Program-made: the position numbers and the translations under genes
Notes under the pieces: generated by a model
What the model saw: only the letters and a program-made list of their open reading frames with translations
Told to the model about the DNA's origin: nothing
Databases searched by the model: none
In this document: positions 1 through 10,094 of the stretch, piece by piece
Layout of the letters: every line of letters begins with the position of its first letter
How positions within the stretch are numbered: the stretch's first letter is position 1
Assembly (NCBI GenBank): GCA_034698045.1
Contig: JAQGAU010000635.1
Location: forward strand, 1-25,421
DNA from: Paramacrobiotus richtersi
Taxonomy: Eukaryota; Tardigrada; Eutardigrada; Parachela; Macrobiotidae
DNA length: 25,421 bases
Reading direction: 5' to 3'

Positions 1-1440
1 CTGCAATTAGCGCAAGGGGGAGGACTGCTCTCTCACAATTAACAGGGACTAAAGCACGCTTTATTCCCGCATTAATTCAGCTTCAGCTTTAGTTATAACT
101 GGAGGTCTGGAGGTTATGGCCTTGTGGCGCTGCATGCATACGATATTATTGTAATTCAAATCATCGGCCGTAACTTTTCTGGACGAGACCATTCGCAGAT
201 CCATGTAGTAAAATCAAAGACGGTAATCTGCCGGTTTTGATTGCACATTTGCCTACAGTCTAGATCTTTATGATTTTCAGCACATCAGTCAGTATACGTT
301 AGTTAACAGCAACTCAAATGGCAACCAGAAACCACTAAGTACTAGAAACCAAGAACTGATTTAAAATTACAGATATTTACACAGCTAAGCCATAATGTGG
401 TTAACTAGTCAGGTACAAGTGTACATGTTAGAAGTAAAACATAACCGTAGTACGGTTTTAAACAATCACACTTTCTGTCATACATGTAAGCAGCCCTTTA
501 CCTAGCGCACGCAACAGCCTCCAGCAGACGTATGAATACAATGGCATACTACATGTTAACCATATTGTAAAATACACAGAGAGCCCACTTATATGTAAAC
601 TATATGGGAGTACATGGAAGCATCCCGGGTGTATTCCGCAGTAACCCGACAGGTCTTTCGGCGATTCGGGAAAAGCTGTAGTACGTCGAGCTGCAGCCCG
701 CACCAGCAAATCCTTCCTTTCAATCCCAGAAGAAAAATGTGGCCATCACTAGGAGCAGTGCCATCTACGACAAAAACCAGCAATTCTTCAGGACTGTTTT
801 GCATCTCCTTTACATTTTTGCAGTATTCCTTCTCACTTGTTCTTCTTAGATAGAAGAGATACTATTTGATCCAAGCGGGAGAAAACTACAGCGACTAAGT
901 ACAGATTCCGACGGAATCTTTGTTTATACTAATATATAAACATAGAGTGTGTAATCGCTATTTCTCTTCGGTACGGCCACCCGGGAAATGGGATTTTTTA
1001 CTACAATACTTTTTGGTAACTTCTCTGAGTACCCTGCGTGTTTGTCGTTTTTAGACATTTTACCCTTGGGCAGGTACGCTTTGCATACCGAACCTTTTCG
1101 GGCCACTCTGCATAACGAACTTCCTGCGGAGTGCATACCCAACTTTCTTAATTATGTGATCACTTTTCCTGAGCTTTGTTACTAATTAATAGTAATATAG
1201 TACTAATTAACATTAGTTCTTAATTATGAATACTTCGAAGTAGTAAAAGGCATTGTCTACTGAGGCTTGTGCCACTTGAATTGTAACCACAACCATTCCC
1301 GTGAAAATTCCCTGGCGAATAAGACTACAAGATGACAAATGGAAAACATGCTGCAGTTAATCAAAAAGAAGCATTTTCAGTATAAAATACAAATGAAATG
1401 AGAAGACTGGATATTCGCGTCGACTACTGCACTCCGCTGC
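1..1440. other. No supported gene; weak ORFs only
   Basis: I see no recognisable gene here. The - strand frame at 589-804 has a protein-like stretch (starting MQNSPEELLVFVVDGTAPSD from a real ATG), but it overlaps a second open - frame at 458-709 and I find no convincing splice sites. The overlapping ORFs at 924-1185 on both strands have no recognisable motif. The stretch around 1185-1240 is AT-rich, with repeated TAATTAA-like words. It could hold exons of genes I cannot assemble. Confidence 0.4.
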
Positions 1441-1492
1441 AGTGGTAGTAAACTCAAATCCAGTTCACACAGAACGACACTTATGCAAAACA

Positions 1493-1834
1493 ATGCAATT
1501 CATTTTTGCAAGTTTTAACAAAGTCTGTGAAGGCTGGTTTTGGTTCAAAACAATCTTCGTGTGTCTGCACAGCTGCAATTTCAATGCAGGTTTGACAAGA
1601 ATCGATTCAAAACAAGGTTTTTGGTACAAGGGTTTGTGTTAAAATGTGTCTAAATGTTTTTCAGGGATTGCGCAACAGCCGGATGCTGCATTCCTTCAAG
1701 TTGGTCTTTTGACCATCGAAACCGATTCCGTACTTCTATCCTGTTTTACCGATTTGGACTGCTCACACGCAGCATTTCCCCAAAATCATATTGGAACTAC
1801 AAAAAAGCCCCTTAATGAATACAATCAAGAATGA
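1493..1834 (+). CDS. Candidate two-exon Cys-containing protein
   Basis: Two open stretches join cleanly across a 75-nt GT-AG intron. Exon 1 runs to 1589 (ending in phase 1 after the codons for CNFNA). The intron is 1590-1664, with acceptor TGTTTTTCAG. Exon 2 is 1665-1834 and ends in TGA. The joined frame is open throughout and contains several cysteines (for example CLHSCNFNAG, then LLSCFTDLDCSHAAF). The first ATG in frame is at 1493, but the frame stays open upstream to a possible acceptor (CGCTGCAG) near 1440, so an earlier exon may supply the start and any signal peptide. I do not recognise the family. It may belong with the Cys-rich exons that follow at 1994-2426, but an in-frame stop separates them and I cannot bridge it. 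Seen: open frame and splice consensus. Inferred: that it is expressed. Confidence 0.35.
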
Positions 1835-1993
1835 GAAGAGCACAAGTTGAAGGATTCGAAAGTACTGTGCAGCCGCCGCATCCATCAGGCGGCCGTACAA
1901 GCTGCCAGTTTTCCCGTAAATACAGTAACTCTAATAGTACGTGGACAAAATTATATTAGGTGTTTTTATTCAGATTAGCACAACCTGTTGTAA

Positions 1994-2426
1994 CGATCAA
2001 AGCGACCATCATTACGAGCGTACCTTCGGGATCGTTGCCCGATTAACTGTCATAATGCGGAACGCCTGGAACGTACGACGGTGATCCAGAGATGCTTTCA
2101 GTCCATTGAGCAGTGCATCGCAGACCATACTCAAGGATGTGAAGCTGGGGAAATCGGTAGACGTTTGGCATCGGTTAAAACTCACTCCTGCCGTCCCCTG
2201 TCATAACAAACATGAACGGTAAAGCTTCGTAGCTTTTCAGCGTGCAGAGTACGACGAGATTGCAACAGGCTTTACAGCTGTATTAGCGTCAAACCGATAA
2301 ACTGACAAGCGATCAAATTTGTCTCAGGCTGCGTTAACTGAGTGCCCAACTCATGGTACTCGTATTATGGACATAGAACTACGTATGTTCTTACAGTGCT
2401 TGTACATGAATGCTAAATATATCTAG
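1994..2426 (+). CDS. Cys-rich, probably extracellular protein, 3' exons (5' end unresolved)
   Basis: Three exons are consistent in frame. Exon a is open from 1994 to 2156 (phase 1 end), exon b is 2241-2287 and exon c is 2328-2426, ending in TAG. The introns are 2157-2240 (84 nt, acceptor AGCTTTTCAG) and 2288-2327 (only 40 nt, with an AAACTGAC branch-like site and acceptor TTTGTCTCAG). Both joins preserve the reading frame. The product is rich in regularly spaced cysteines: RCPINCHNAERLE, then QRCFQSIEQCIADHTQGC, ACRVRRDCNRLYSCIS, LTECPTHG and FLQCLYMNAKY. That pattern suggests a disulfide-bonded secreted or extracellular domain. A stop at 1991-1993 means the true exon a begins later or a further splice lies upstream, so no signal peptide can be assigned. 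Family not recognised. Confidence 0.5.
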
Positions 2427-3059
2427 TAATCTACTACGCACGGGTTACTGAATTCGAAGCCAACAAATTCAAACCTTCGTATCCGCACCGAACATCTCCT
2501 TTTGAAGCAATGAACGATTACTTATAGGGAACAGGGATCATACTACAGATCTGTACTTACACGTACAGGTAACTCGCTGTGATAGCAATGACTGCACAGC
2601 GACTGTATGGCTGGGGAATAATCCATCGTCACCATCTCCAGCCAAATTCTAGGCGTATTCAGGCTCTGAAATAACAATGCGTCCGCTAAGTCCGTCAGTA
2701 TCGTGTGACCGCATGATTCATGTCGATGTTCAGTGTTCAGGCAAACTAATTAGGGTTGAATTACTTTTCAGAACAATTTTGTTTTTTATCCCGTATGACG
2801 ACGGCATTATTATGCAAGAAACTGGAACGAAACGTCAAAAGCTCTGCTATTTCTAATTATCATCCGTTTCTTAAGGTGGGTAACGTTTCGGGTGACTCGC
2901 CCAGATAATTATCTGCATTTAGCTTATTTAGCTAAATCAAGAATTCGCAAATGTACATAATATTATAGGGTACCAGTTTTTCGCAGACCATAGTTATGTA
3001 GAATGGACAAAGAGCTGCACTACCCCGTAATCAAGCCATTGTTTACTCGCAGTGTGCGC
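2427..3059. other. No assembled gene; possible exon fragments
   Basis: The + frame is open over roughly 2650-2853 and contains an intron-like 3' end (AACTAATT followed by TTACTTTTCAG near 2748-2772), so it may be part of the preceding Cys-rich transcription unit. I cannot decide on exon boundaries. Nothing else is visible. Confidence 0.3.
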
Positions 3060-4459
3060 TCAATCCTCAATACTTAAGTATGTAGGCAACGAGCAAGTAA
3101 ATAAGAATAAAAGTCCGCGCAAATTGAGCGGTACATCGTAAGTACGATTTAAGAACGCGCGTAAAAACAGCAGAAAAGACTGTTGCATAATCTCTTTGCA
3201 CTTCATGTCTTACGCAAACAATTATCAAATTTTGACAATTTTGAAATTGGATATCTTGCTACACAATGGTCGAAATGAAAAAAGCATTGTGTCATAATCT
3301 TTCTTATCTTTCTTATCTTTACACATATATTTTTACATATATAACTTTCTCAGCCATATTATGCCGCGGACCGATGCCGCGGTTCCTTAAAAGTGGTGAT
3401 TTGCTTAAAAAACGCTAATTTGTCTACATGCAAATTGACTACCGTACTACGCGGTACAATGGCACAATGCAAGATTTTAGCATTGGTGGCCTACGGCGAC
3501 CAGGTTGTTTCTGCTTTTATTGGCACCGCATAGCACGAAGCAATACTCACATCGTCGGAAGTCTGCTCCACAATGATGATGATCCACACCGTCATCCAGA
3601 CGTAGTACCCATTCTGACACAAAGTCACCGTAGCGGCAACCAGGTCCTCAAAACCTCCCTGTCCCAGCATAACACCTGCAATGGTTTGTGCTATCCAGAC
3701 ACATGTGGCTGACAGGATGACCAGTATAGGGCACCCGGTAGTCTGCTCCAGATCCCGGAACAACGCCATCAGTGAATCTTCCTGCTGTTGGTGTTGCCGC
3801 AAAGCGTTTATGGCCTGATAAGCAGACAACGTCGGCAGACGCATTTTGAGGCTGTTCAGCTTGTTGTTGAAGAGTTGAGTGTACTGGCGAAACCGGTACA
3901 GGTAGAAGGTGGCAGTGACAAAGTTGCCGTAAATGATCAGAAAACTGTTAACTGTGAGTCCGGCGATCCACATCTCAGCATGATAACTGGAAACAGTAAA
4001 GATAAAATACCGCGTAGTTGTTGGATTTCTATAGCTGGCCATGATTGGCTTGGCGTAGTACACTGAAGATGTGGCTAACAACACGAAAGTGCAGATATGG
4101 ATCAAGACAAACCAGATGTGCCGGGCATGCTTAAAGAATGTTGTGTACTTTTTCCTTGTTCGTTTCCTTTCAAATACTGCTGGATGCTCGATGGCCCAAA
4201 ACAGGATAATTAGCCCAAACAATGCAAATGTCGCATTGCTCAGGGTCTTGGTGACTAACATAAAGCTAAAAACTGGATTATTGTTCGTACAACTGATTCG
4301 CCTATGCGTAGCTGCCTTGTTCTGCGCATAATCTATCCAGTCCGCAATAACAAAAGAGCTGTACAAAATCACAACAAATCCTTCCAATAAAAAGCGCAGC
4401 CGCTTTACAAACTGTGCTCGAAGCCTTGCAAAAAACGGTGCAAATGAAAACTTAGCCAT
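3060..4459 (-). CDS. Gustatory-receptor-like multi-pass membrane protein, two exons
   Basis: Exon 1 is 3551-4459 (303 codons). I chose the ATG at 4459 (MAKFSF) because it aligns with the start of the paralogue at 11000; the frame is open further upstream. It encodes about six hydrophobic helices, with the first ending in the shared motif DWIDYAQNKAA. A long cytoplasmic-type loop with ALRQHQQQEDSLMALFRDLE follows, then two more helices, reaching VEQTSDD. There a strong GTGAGT donor (3545-3550) interrupts the frame in phase 0. The proposed last exon (3060 to about 3179 or 3200, both acceptors phase 0) encodes a hydrophobic seventh helix and ends LPTYLSIED then stop. Insect gustatory receptors have a conserved phase-0 intron just before a TM7 exon with a TYhhhhhQF motif, and this layout fits. 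If the intron is not used, the frame reads on to a stop at 3491. Role by family: sensing of ligands at the plasma membrane; the ligand is unknown. Confidence 0.65.
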
Positions 4460-4649
4460 TATCAAGGCGTTGATAATACCAGAGCGCGAAAAGGTCAAAT
4501 TTGCAGAAACGTTCGTTAGGCTAGGCGCACAAACAGACAAAATATGTCTAAATGACTAACGTGGAAGCTAGTGCAGCATGTAGTTTTAGTGTTTTGTTGA
4601 TGCAGGCACAATCAGTCTTTACAGCGGAAGTAAATCTCTTTGGCGCAAG

Positions 4650-4774
4650 GAATATGGAGGTGTTGTGCTTGTCAACGTCCTTCAATATACACATATTATT
4701 GCACCTTATGGTACTATCCTGGGAGTACGTGTTCCGACTGTCTAAATGTAGATCTGCAGTATAACTCCGCAAAG
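4650..4774 (+). CDS. Candidate exon with paired CxxC motifs (zinc-ribbon-like)
   Basis: This + frame encodes GIWRCCACQRPSIYTYY, then a Cys, then YYPGSTCSDCLNVDL. Two CxxC pairs about 20-25 residues apart are flanked by aromatic residues, as in small zinc-binding knuckles. The stretch ends at AAAG followed by GTACCG, a plausible donor. Its 5' edge is near a CGCAAG acceptor-like site, just after an in-frame TAA. It lies within 200 bp of the divergent receptor gene start at 4459, so the two could share a promoter region. I do not recognise the family and cannot assemble the rest of the gene. Confidence 0.3.
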
Positions 4775-4842
4775 GTACCGTTGCATGCAGATACCGTGAG
4801 CAGTGACCGGCAGACGCAGTCCGCTATTTTATGGGGCACTGA

Positions 4843-5034
4843 TCACTTGTACGTGACTACGTGTTGCTCCGTCTGATGATACTGATGGACAGACTCATGT
4901 ATCATGTGCCCATGTCGCATGACATTACATACTCTATCCCGGTTACGTTGCATGCCCATAAAGGTGTTTCGGTGCGGTTTATGCCAACCGGAAGTGCGGC
5001 TGCAGGTTTACATGAGTTATTAAATCAGTGCTGA
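4843..5034 (+). CDS. Candidate 3' coding exon, unrecognised
   Basis: An open + frame of 64 codons lies between two in-frame stops and ends in TGA at 5032-5034. The second half reads like a protein (SHDITYSIPVTLHAHKGVSV, then PTGSAAAGLHELLNQC). An acceptor-like site (ATACTGATGGACAG) ends at 4892. It could be the last exon of the gene that contains the CxxC exon at 4650-4774, but the phases I can see do not join, so I keep them apart. Confidence 0.22.
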   Translation, partial: SLVRDYVLLRLMILMDRLMYHVPMSHDITYSIPVTLHAHKGVSVRFMPTGSAAAGLHELLNQC

Positions 5035-6265
5035 TTTCATAAACGGCGTGTGAAATGTTTGTCAATCTGGCTGATTGTACAAGGGAAAAAAACGTCTGTT
5101 CTAGCGCGGAACTATCTTTAACATGTGCGCTGAACTTTGTGCGAAGGTGTTAAGCCATATCATAACATAAAATCCGGAATCGCTAGCTGTTTCCCGTAAG
5201 AAGTAGTTCACTTTTTCTCAGATAAGCGCTTTCTTAGTGACAGCGATCCAGATGAATACTGTATTAGCTCAAAAACAGACAGGAACACTGGGGCATACCA
5301 TATATAGTATGTGCTATGCGAACGGCTGCCAGATTAATATTAAGCATCGTAATCCGAACGTTTTATTGGGCAATGGCCTCCGACACAAGAAACAAGTGCA
5401 CAGGCACATACAGAGACACTACAAGGTAAAATGTCAAATATCGAAAAAACAACCAGCCACGCCATCACGGTAAATACAGTACGAGAAACAGACGGCAAAG
5501 TGCCCAGAACAGCGGCAGCGGTGCCTTCAACAACAGCTAAGCTAGAACGATTTTTAATAAAACAGGTCGTGATTACATCGTACTTATAGTATTTGACGGA
5601 CACAGAATAAAAAACTTATAAAAAAAAATCCCAGCGAATTACAACGGTTAATCAGGAACGTTGACTTCAAGCCTGTCGTTACGTCGGATAAAAATGGCCA
5701 ATATTTTATGAAGTGTACATCAAAATGCCGTCTGCTTACTACGTATAAGCCAACGGGAAACCTTACGTCATTACTCGTGACCTCGTCAATGGATCGCCTA
5801 TAACGTTTTTTGTATCTTTGGCTATCGATCAGTATTTAGTTGCTGTTTTGATTGTACATTTACTTCGACAGCGCTCACGGAATCTCGAACTGCATTTACG
5901 GCATTACTTTACTGTTAAATGCCGGTAAACATTTGTGATGTTTTCTGTCAGTTAAGTTTCATAATTGTGCAAAGGTGAATATTTCTGTAAATAACCATGT
6001 GCTAGGCATCCTACGTCTGCAGTTATAAAGTCAAGACTATTCGTATAAAGCCATAAAAGTGCTACAGTACTGCCCATATTACAATGTTGCCGGTGTGCGT
6101 ATGTGATGACCTTAATTAAAACGTTGACGATAATCAATACACGGCATTGGCTAAGTTTTTCTACAGTAATCCAGTTCACCTTGAGCAGTGTTTGCCCAGA
6201 TTACGAAACGAAACGCTGAATTATGAATTTAGCCCTTGATGGAACGCCGTTTAACGTACACTATA
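5035..6265. other. No supported gene
   Basis: A - strand ORF at 5340-5603 has a hydrophobic stretch (FTVMAWLVVFSIFDILPC), and a - strand AATAAA lies at 5362-5367. However, no start, family motif or clear splice pair supports it. A + strand AATAAA is at 5606-5611. The rest (5612-6265) shows nothing I can name. Confidence 0.35.
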
Positions 6266-6500
6266 TTACGGTCGGCGGTAGTCACTGAAGACGGTGTACA
6301 GATTGGTAATTTTCTATCACCAGACACGTACAATGTTAGAGCAAAAGTGACGCAGCTGTTGTGGTAACAGGTAATTGTAAGGTAATGTTCAGTTAATAGA
6401 GTCAAATTTATATGCATAATTTGTATCATACTCACATGTACTGTAGGCGCATTTGTGAATCTGCAGTTGCTCATACAAGGAGTGGGTGCATTGCCACGCA
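6266..6500 (-). CDS. Candidate pair of 3' exons, unrecognised
   Basis: Exon a (6436-6500) follows an acceptor-like GTGTTAG and encodes GNAPTPCMSNCRFTNAPTVH up to a near-perfect donor, GTGAGT (6430-6435). A 122-nt intron with an ATTAACTGAAC branch-like site would lead to exon b (6266-6313), which encodes KITNLYTVFSDYRRP and stops. The join is phase 0. An alternative is that the whole frame from 6561 to 6229 is one ORF of about 110 codons, since it is also open. No family recognised. Confidence 0.25.
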
Positions 6501-7047
6501 CTAACACAAACGCGCTTTTAAATGTTGTTTTTGTCGGTTGAACTTTCGAACAGACAAGCAAACCAGTACAGTTCTATTCTTGAGCGTTGTGTTTTTGCTC
6601 CTTTGGCTAGTGAAACTTTTGGTGTTTGGTGCAGTCGCGTTAATTAGGGCGATCGGTAAAAAGTTGTTTCTTGGAACTGGAGAAGGTTATCAGACTTGTT
6701 TTATGTTTCAACGTTTGAGTATCGAGATTATGCGTGTAAAAGTACGTAATTTGGACAACTGTGCATGTTAATGTGAAAAAGCACTACCTCATAATTAATG
6801 TTCAAAGTATTATCATATTTACTTACGTACGTACCTAGATAGAAGCTCAATAGATCAGGATATACAGATAGATGCACATATTCCAGTATAATGGCTAGAA
6901 AGGTTTCACGCGAAATCATTGTTTGGATAGAAAACTGACCCTGGCAACTGTGTTAAAAAGTATCCTTGGAAACTAAAAATTATGATCAAGACAAGATCAC
7001 AAGATTTTTCTTTTACACGAATCAGTTGAGGAGTTCCTGTCCCAGAG

Positions 7048-7054
7048 TTCAGTT
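7048..7054 (+). promoter_or_regulatory. Initiator-like TTCAGTT upstream of peptide gene
   Basis: TTCAGTT matches the arthropod-type initiator core TCAGT and sits 47-53 bases before the ATG at 7101. No clear TATA box is visible about 30 bases upstream. Position is the only support. Confidence 0.25.
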
Positions 7055-7100
7055 GACTACAAATTTGATTAGCTTTTTAATACAAAGGTTCATCTGAATA

Positions 7101-7298
7101 ATGCAGCTACTCAAGGCCTTGATGTGTGTGGCCCTGTTGGTTATTGCCAGCGTGGGGTCCGGCAGCGCCTACGGTCGCGACGGTTGGGGAGAATTTGACC
7201 GCCAGATGGACGGCTACTACGGTTACCCCGGCGAGGCAGGACAGCAGCAAATGTGGGCCAACGCCCAGCGAGCCAAACGGTTCGGTGGACGCGGATAG
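7101..7298 (+). CDS. Small secreted peptide precursor
   Basis: Complete 65-residue ORF with a true ATG. Residues 1 to about 23 (MQLLKALMCVALLVIASVGS, then GSA) form a textbook signal peptide: short basic n-region, hydrophobic core and small residues at the cleavage point. The mature part is short, rich in Gly, Tyr, Asp and Gln (YGRDGWGEFDRQMDGYYGYP), lacks cysteine and ends NAQRAKRFGGRG. The KR pair could be a prohormone convertase site, which makes a neuropeptide-like precursor or a glycine-rich secreted peptide possible. There is no obvious amidation Gly next to the KR, so the neuropeptide idea is only inference. The ORF is GC-richer than its flanks, and an AATAAA follows 129 bases after the stop. 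This is one of the better supported small genes here, though the family is not recognised. Confidence 0.65.
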   Translation: MQLLKALMCVALLVIASVGSGSAYGRDGWGEFDRQMDGYYGYPGEAGQQQMWANAQRAKRFGGRG

Positions 7299-7426
7299 AG
7301 AACGTCGAGCACTAAATGCCAGCCGCATGCTCTTACAGCTAAGCAGCTTTACTGTTTTAAATCGCTAACGGTAACATTTAATGAGAATGCTGGTTGTTTT
7401 GGCCCTTGCTATGCGGTATTGAAAGC

Positions 7427-7432
7427 AATAAA
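7427..7432 (+). terminator. Poly(A) signal AATAAA for the peptide gene
   Basis: Canonical AATAAA 129 bases downstream of the stop codon at 7298, the expected distance for a short 3' UTR. Confidence 0.5.
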
Positions 7433-7567
7433 ACGCAGTTGAACTCTACTGATTCCGAAAAGATCGAATCCATCGTGTACGAGACTAGAGCTTAGATATA
7501 TCGACATCATATAGTTACTCCCACTTCACGTAGATACCCGCTTAGGAAATAAAATACCACAACTCGA

Positions 7568-7573
7568 TTTTAT
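7568..7573 (-). terminator. Possible poly(A) signal on - strand
   Basis: AATAAA on the - strand, about 390 bases beyond the stop codon of the three-exon gene at 7965-8905. It is the nearest canonical signal I see in the right orientation. Confidence 0.25.
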
Positions 7574-7964
7574 TGCGGAAAAAAACGAAAGCTGGCACTG
7601 GCTTATAGTTACTGAAAGTACCCGAAACCATGCAGCACTGCCAGTCTGCCACACACGTTCGTAACCGGATAAGTAAACAGAATTAAAATGCGTAGATAGA
7701 AAACAAGTTTTATATATAATAATAAGCAATGTCTACGGTGGCAGATGTCAAGAAAGGGCAATAAAACCTTTTGCTACACACAGGTCCCAACAAGGTTTTT
7801 TTCGAGGAGCTTACAGAAAGCCGCAGCAGAAAGCAGAACTAAAACAATGCAGGCGGTTGCTAGTCTGCAGAAGATATCGGACTTTTAACAGGCCTCACAG
7901 TACGGTACACTGTACACACGAGAAGTCGCCACCAAAGCAGACGTGAGAGTTTATCGCGTTGACG

Positions 7965-8905
7965 TTACATTGTTTTGTTGCTCGTGCTGTTGCTGCCCGT
8001 CACAGTGCTGCTCCCGGTGTATCCCTCCTTGCGGCCCCACGGAAAGAACACGACCATGGCCCATAGCATCAGGATCTGAAAACACGTACAGTGGTATTAA
8101 AACTCGCGCTCCAACTGAGCATTTAGCATTTAGAGTATTTTTCTTGCTATAGAAGGTCCAGGTTAGCCAAAAATAATACGAGACAGATACGAAGACACAG
8201 AACCACGCGCAAATGTGTACGCATGTTATAACTATGGACAGCAATAAACGCGCATATCCAAAAATAAGAAATAGACGCCTATTTTGCAGGATAATTAGAT
8301 CTGAGGCTCTTCTCCACTATCGAGACCATCTTTCGTTCTTGCAAGGACGGAAAGCATTGGTTTTTGGGTTTCAATACTTAACTAACTACAATGTTAACGT
8401 AGTGCGCAAAATCCAACAGCCTAATTCTTTTGTATAGCTCTGGTTTTTAGCACTGCTTTACTGATCTGTACAGTATGTATACGATACGCCGTTCTGCAAG
8501 GTCTACCCTGGCTTATGAAACGGATGTACCTGTGCCAGTAAGCCAAGATTCACGCCCATAATTCCCCACGCACGGAATATACGATGATCGGATTTGGTAT
8601 CGCTGATTGCCATGGCTATCTCCATGCTGATACGCTGGAACAATCTTTCATCTTGATAATCAGCCGCGCTGGATCTACGCCGCAAAAGGTCAGAGGAGGT
8701 ATCCTTTAACAAGACAACATGTTTACCACAGTAAGTTTAAAGCAAGAAACAGATTGACAAGCAATTAATTCAAACGCACGCAAATTCAAACTGCGAGTCA
8801 CTTACAGAAAATTACACCACTTCTTACCGATTGCCTGCCGAATGGGTAGTGTTTGTCCCAGTAGCGGTCCCGCAGCTCTGACCAGGCCACAATAGTTCGT
8901 GAGCT
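7965..8905 (-). CDS. Three-exon membrane protein (5' end unresolved)
   Basis: Three exons join in phase 0 throughout: 8828-8905 (acceptor TATCTGTTGCAG, donor GTAAGA), 8530-8703 (acceptor TTGTTAAAG, donor GTACAT) and 7965-8075 (acceptor GTTTTCAG, ends TAA). Together they encode 120 residues. A polar N-terminal part carries SELRDRYWDKHYPFGRQS, then RLFQRISMEIAMAISDTKSD. The last intron falls inside a single hydrophobic segment (AWGIMGVNLGLLAQ joined to ILMLWAMVVFFPWG). A Ser/Thr/Asn-rich tail with three N-glycosylation sequons (NST, NKT and SNS-type context) follows. The topology suggests one membrane span with the tail outside, but this is inference. No ATG is present in the first exon shown. 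A possible further exon ends MMRT before GTAAGA at about 8940, but this would require a 34-nt intron. Family not recognised. Confidence 0.5.
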
Positions 8906-9659
8906 CTGCAACAGATAAAGTTAGATAGTAAAATCTTACAGTTCTCATCATATGCAGCAAAAACGGCAGAAACAGAAAAGACTTTTTCGGTTGGATAAAC
9001 AACGCTGATAAAAAATTTTAATTTTGTTAGATAACAACCATCCGCCACATACGGATCCTGCTCCGTTTTGAGCGACTTAAATGCTATAAAATTCAGAATA
9101 ACGGAAGAAATACCGACAATCGTTGTTAACGGGTGCTGGTTAAAAGACGCGAGAAGAGTTGCCGGAACGCACGCTACATTTTTCCTAACAATAGCAAAGC
9201 GACGCCGATACTTAATAATTATTAAGAACATTAATATCGCGTCGTCAGTCAAACGCCGAACCTTTCTCCTGATTAACTCCGCCGAACTAATGCCCTATAC
9301 TTCGACTCACGCCGAGAATTGCGGTCCTTGTGTGCATGCTCACATTTTCAGAATTGTTACATTGTTAGTAGGATGATTTCAGTGAAATCAATTGCAACGG
9401 CTAAAACAAATAGCCACCCTGTTTGAGTGACCATAAAGCGAACGCTTTCGCTTTCCGACCGCATGTGCTCACTACCGGCAACGTTTGTTGACATAACTGA
9501 CGGTCACATGCGTACGTACATGCTGTTCACTTTATCCACTATAAAGTCTTTGTTTCCCGTGAGAAATTATTGCCCATGCAACGAGCAGCCGGAAGCGCGA
9601 CACATCTCATTACGATCTGTGCTATGATCGGATAAGAATAGTGGGAGTGCAGCGACTGA

Positions 9660-9947
9660 TATGCACATCATTTACTACCACATAAACCACCAGACAAAAC
9701 CTGCTATGCAAACCGTGTCAGAGAAACCGAAGGACCGAATAAACCAACAGATTTATGGGATCAAACCTTGTTCGTCCACCTGTCCTTTTTAACATCAGTT
9801 ATTGATCGGAAATTATCGATTCCGTTAAACCGGGCACTGGATGACATAGTTACCATGACCGTGGCCCAGTACCGACACCGCGGCTTTATAGGTATTATCC
9901 CAGACTCGACTGCGCTCGTTTACGTAATGGTTGATCAGAATTCATAA
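9660..9947 (+). CDS. Unrecognised open frame, possible exon
   Basis: A 95-codon open + frame bounded by TGA (9657-9659) and TAA (9945-9947). The 3' half has protein-like composition (LNRALDDIVTMTVAQYRHRG, then FIGIIPDSTALVYVMVDQNS). There is no early ATG, so if real it is an internal or last exon. It lies in the region where the last exon of the downstream receptor-like gene on the other strand would be expected, so the two interpretations compete. No family motif. Confidence 0.22.
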   Translation, partial: YAHHLLPHKPPDKTCYANRVRETEGPNKPTDLWDQTLFVHLSFLTSVIDRKLSIPLNRALDDIVTMTVAQYRHRGFIGIIPDSTALVYVMVDQNS

Positions 9948-10094
9948 GACATAAGTTGATTTGCACTGTATGGATCAACAGAACCTGGTGTAATTAGAGC
10001 ACGCGCTAAAAGCGGATGGCAGAAGCGTACCGATAAGCGACGGACTCGTAAGCCTGATGACCTTGCAGAGATCTTAGCCTAGCCGTAATCGTAC

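Noticed and set aside
3361..3382. ATGCCGCGG direct repeat with a 4-base spacer
   Set aside because: Too short to call an element or regulatory site without copies elsewhere.
6538..6771. + strand ORF with a hydrophobic segment (VLFLSVVFLLLWLVKLLVFG)
   Set aside because: No ATG at the start, no splice support and no family motif; short hydrophobic frames arise easily in T-rich sequence.
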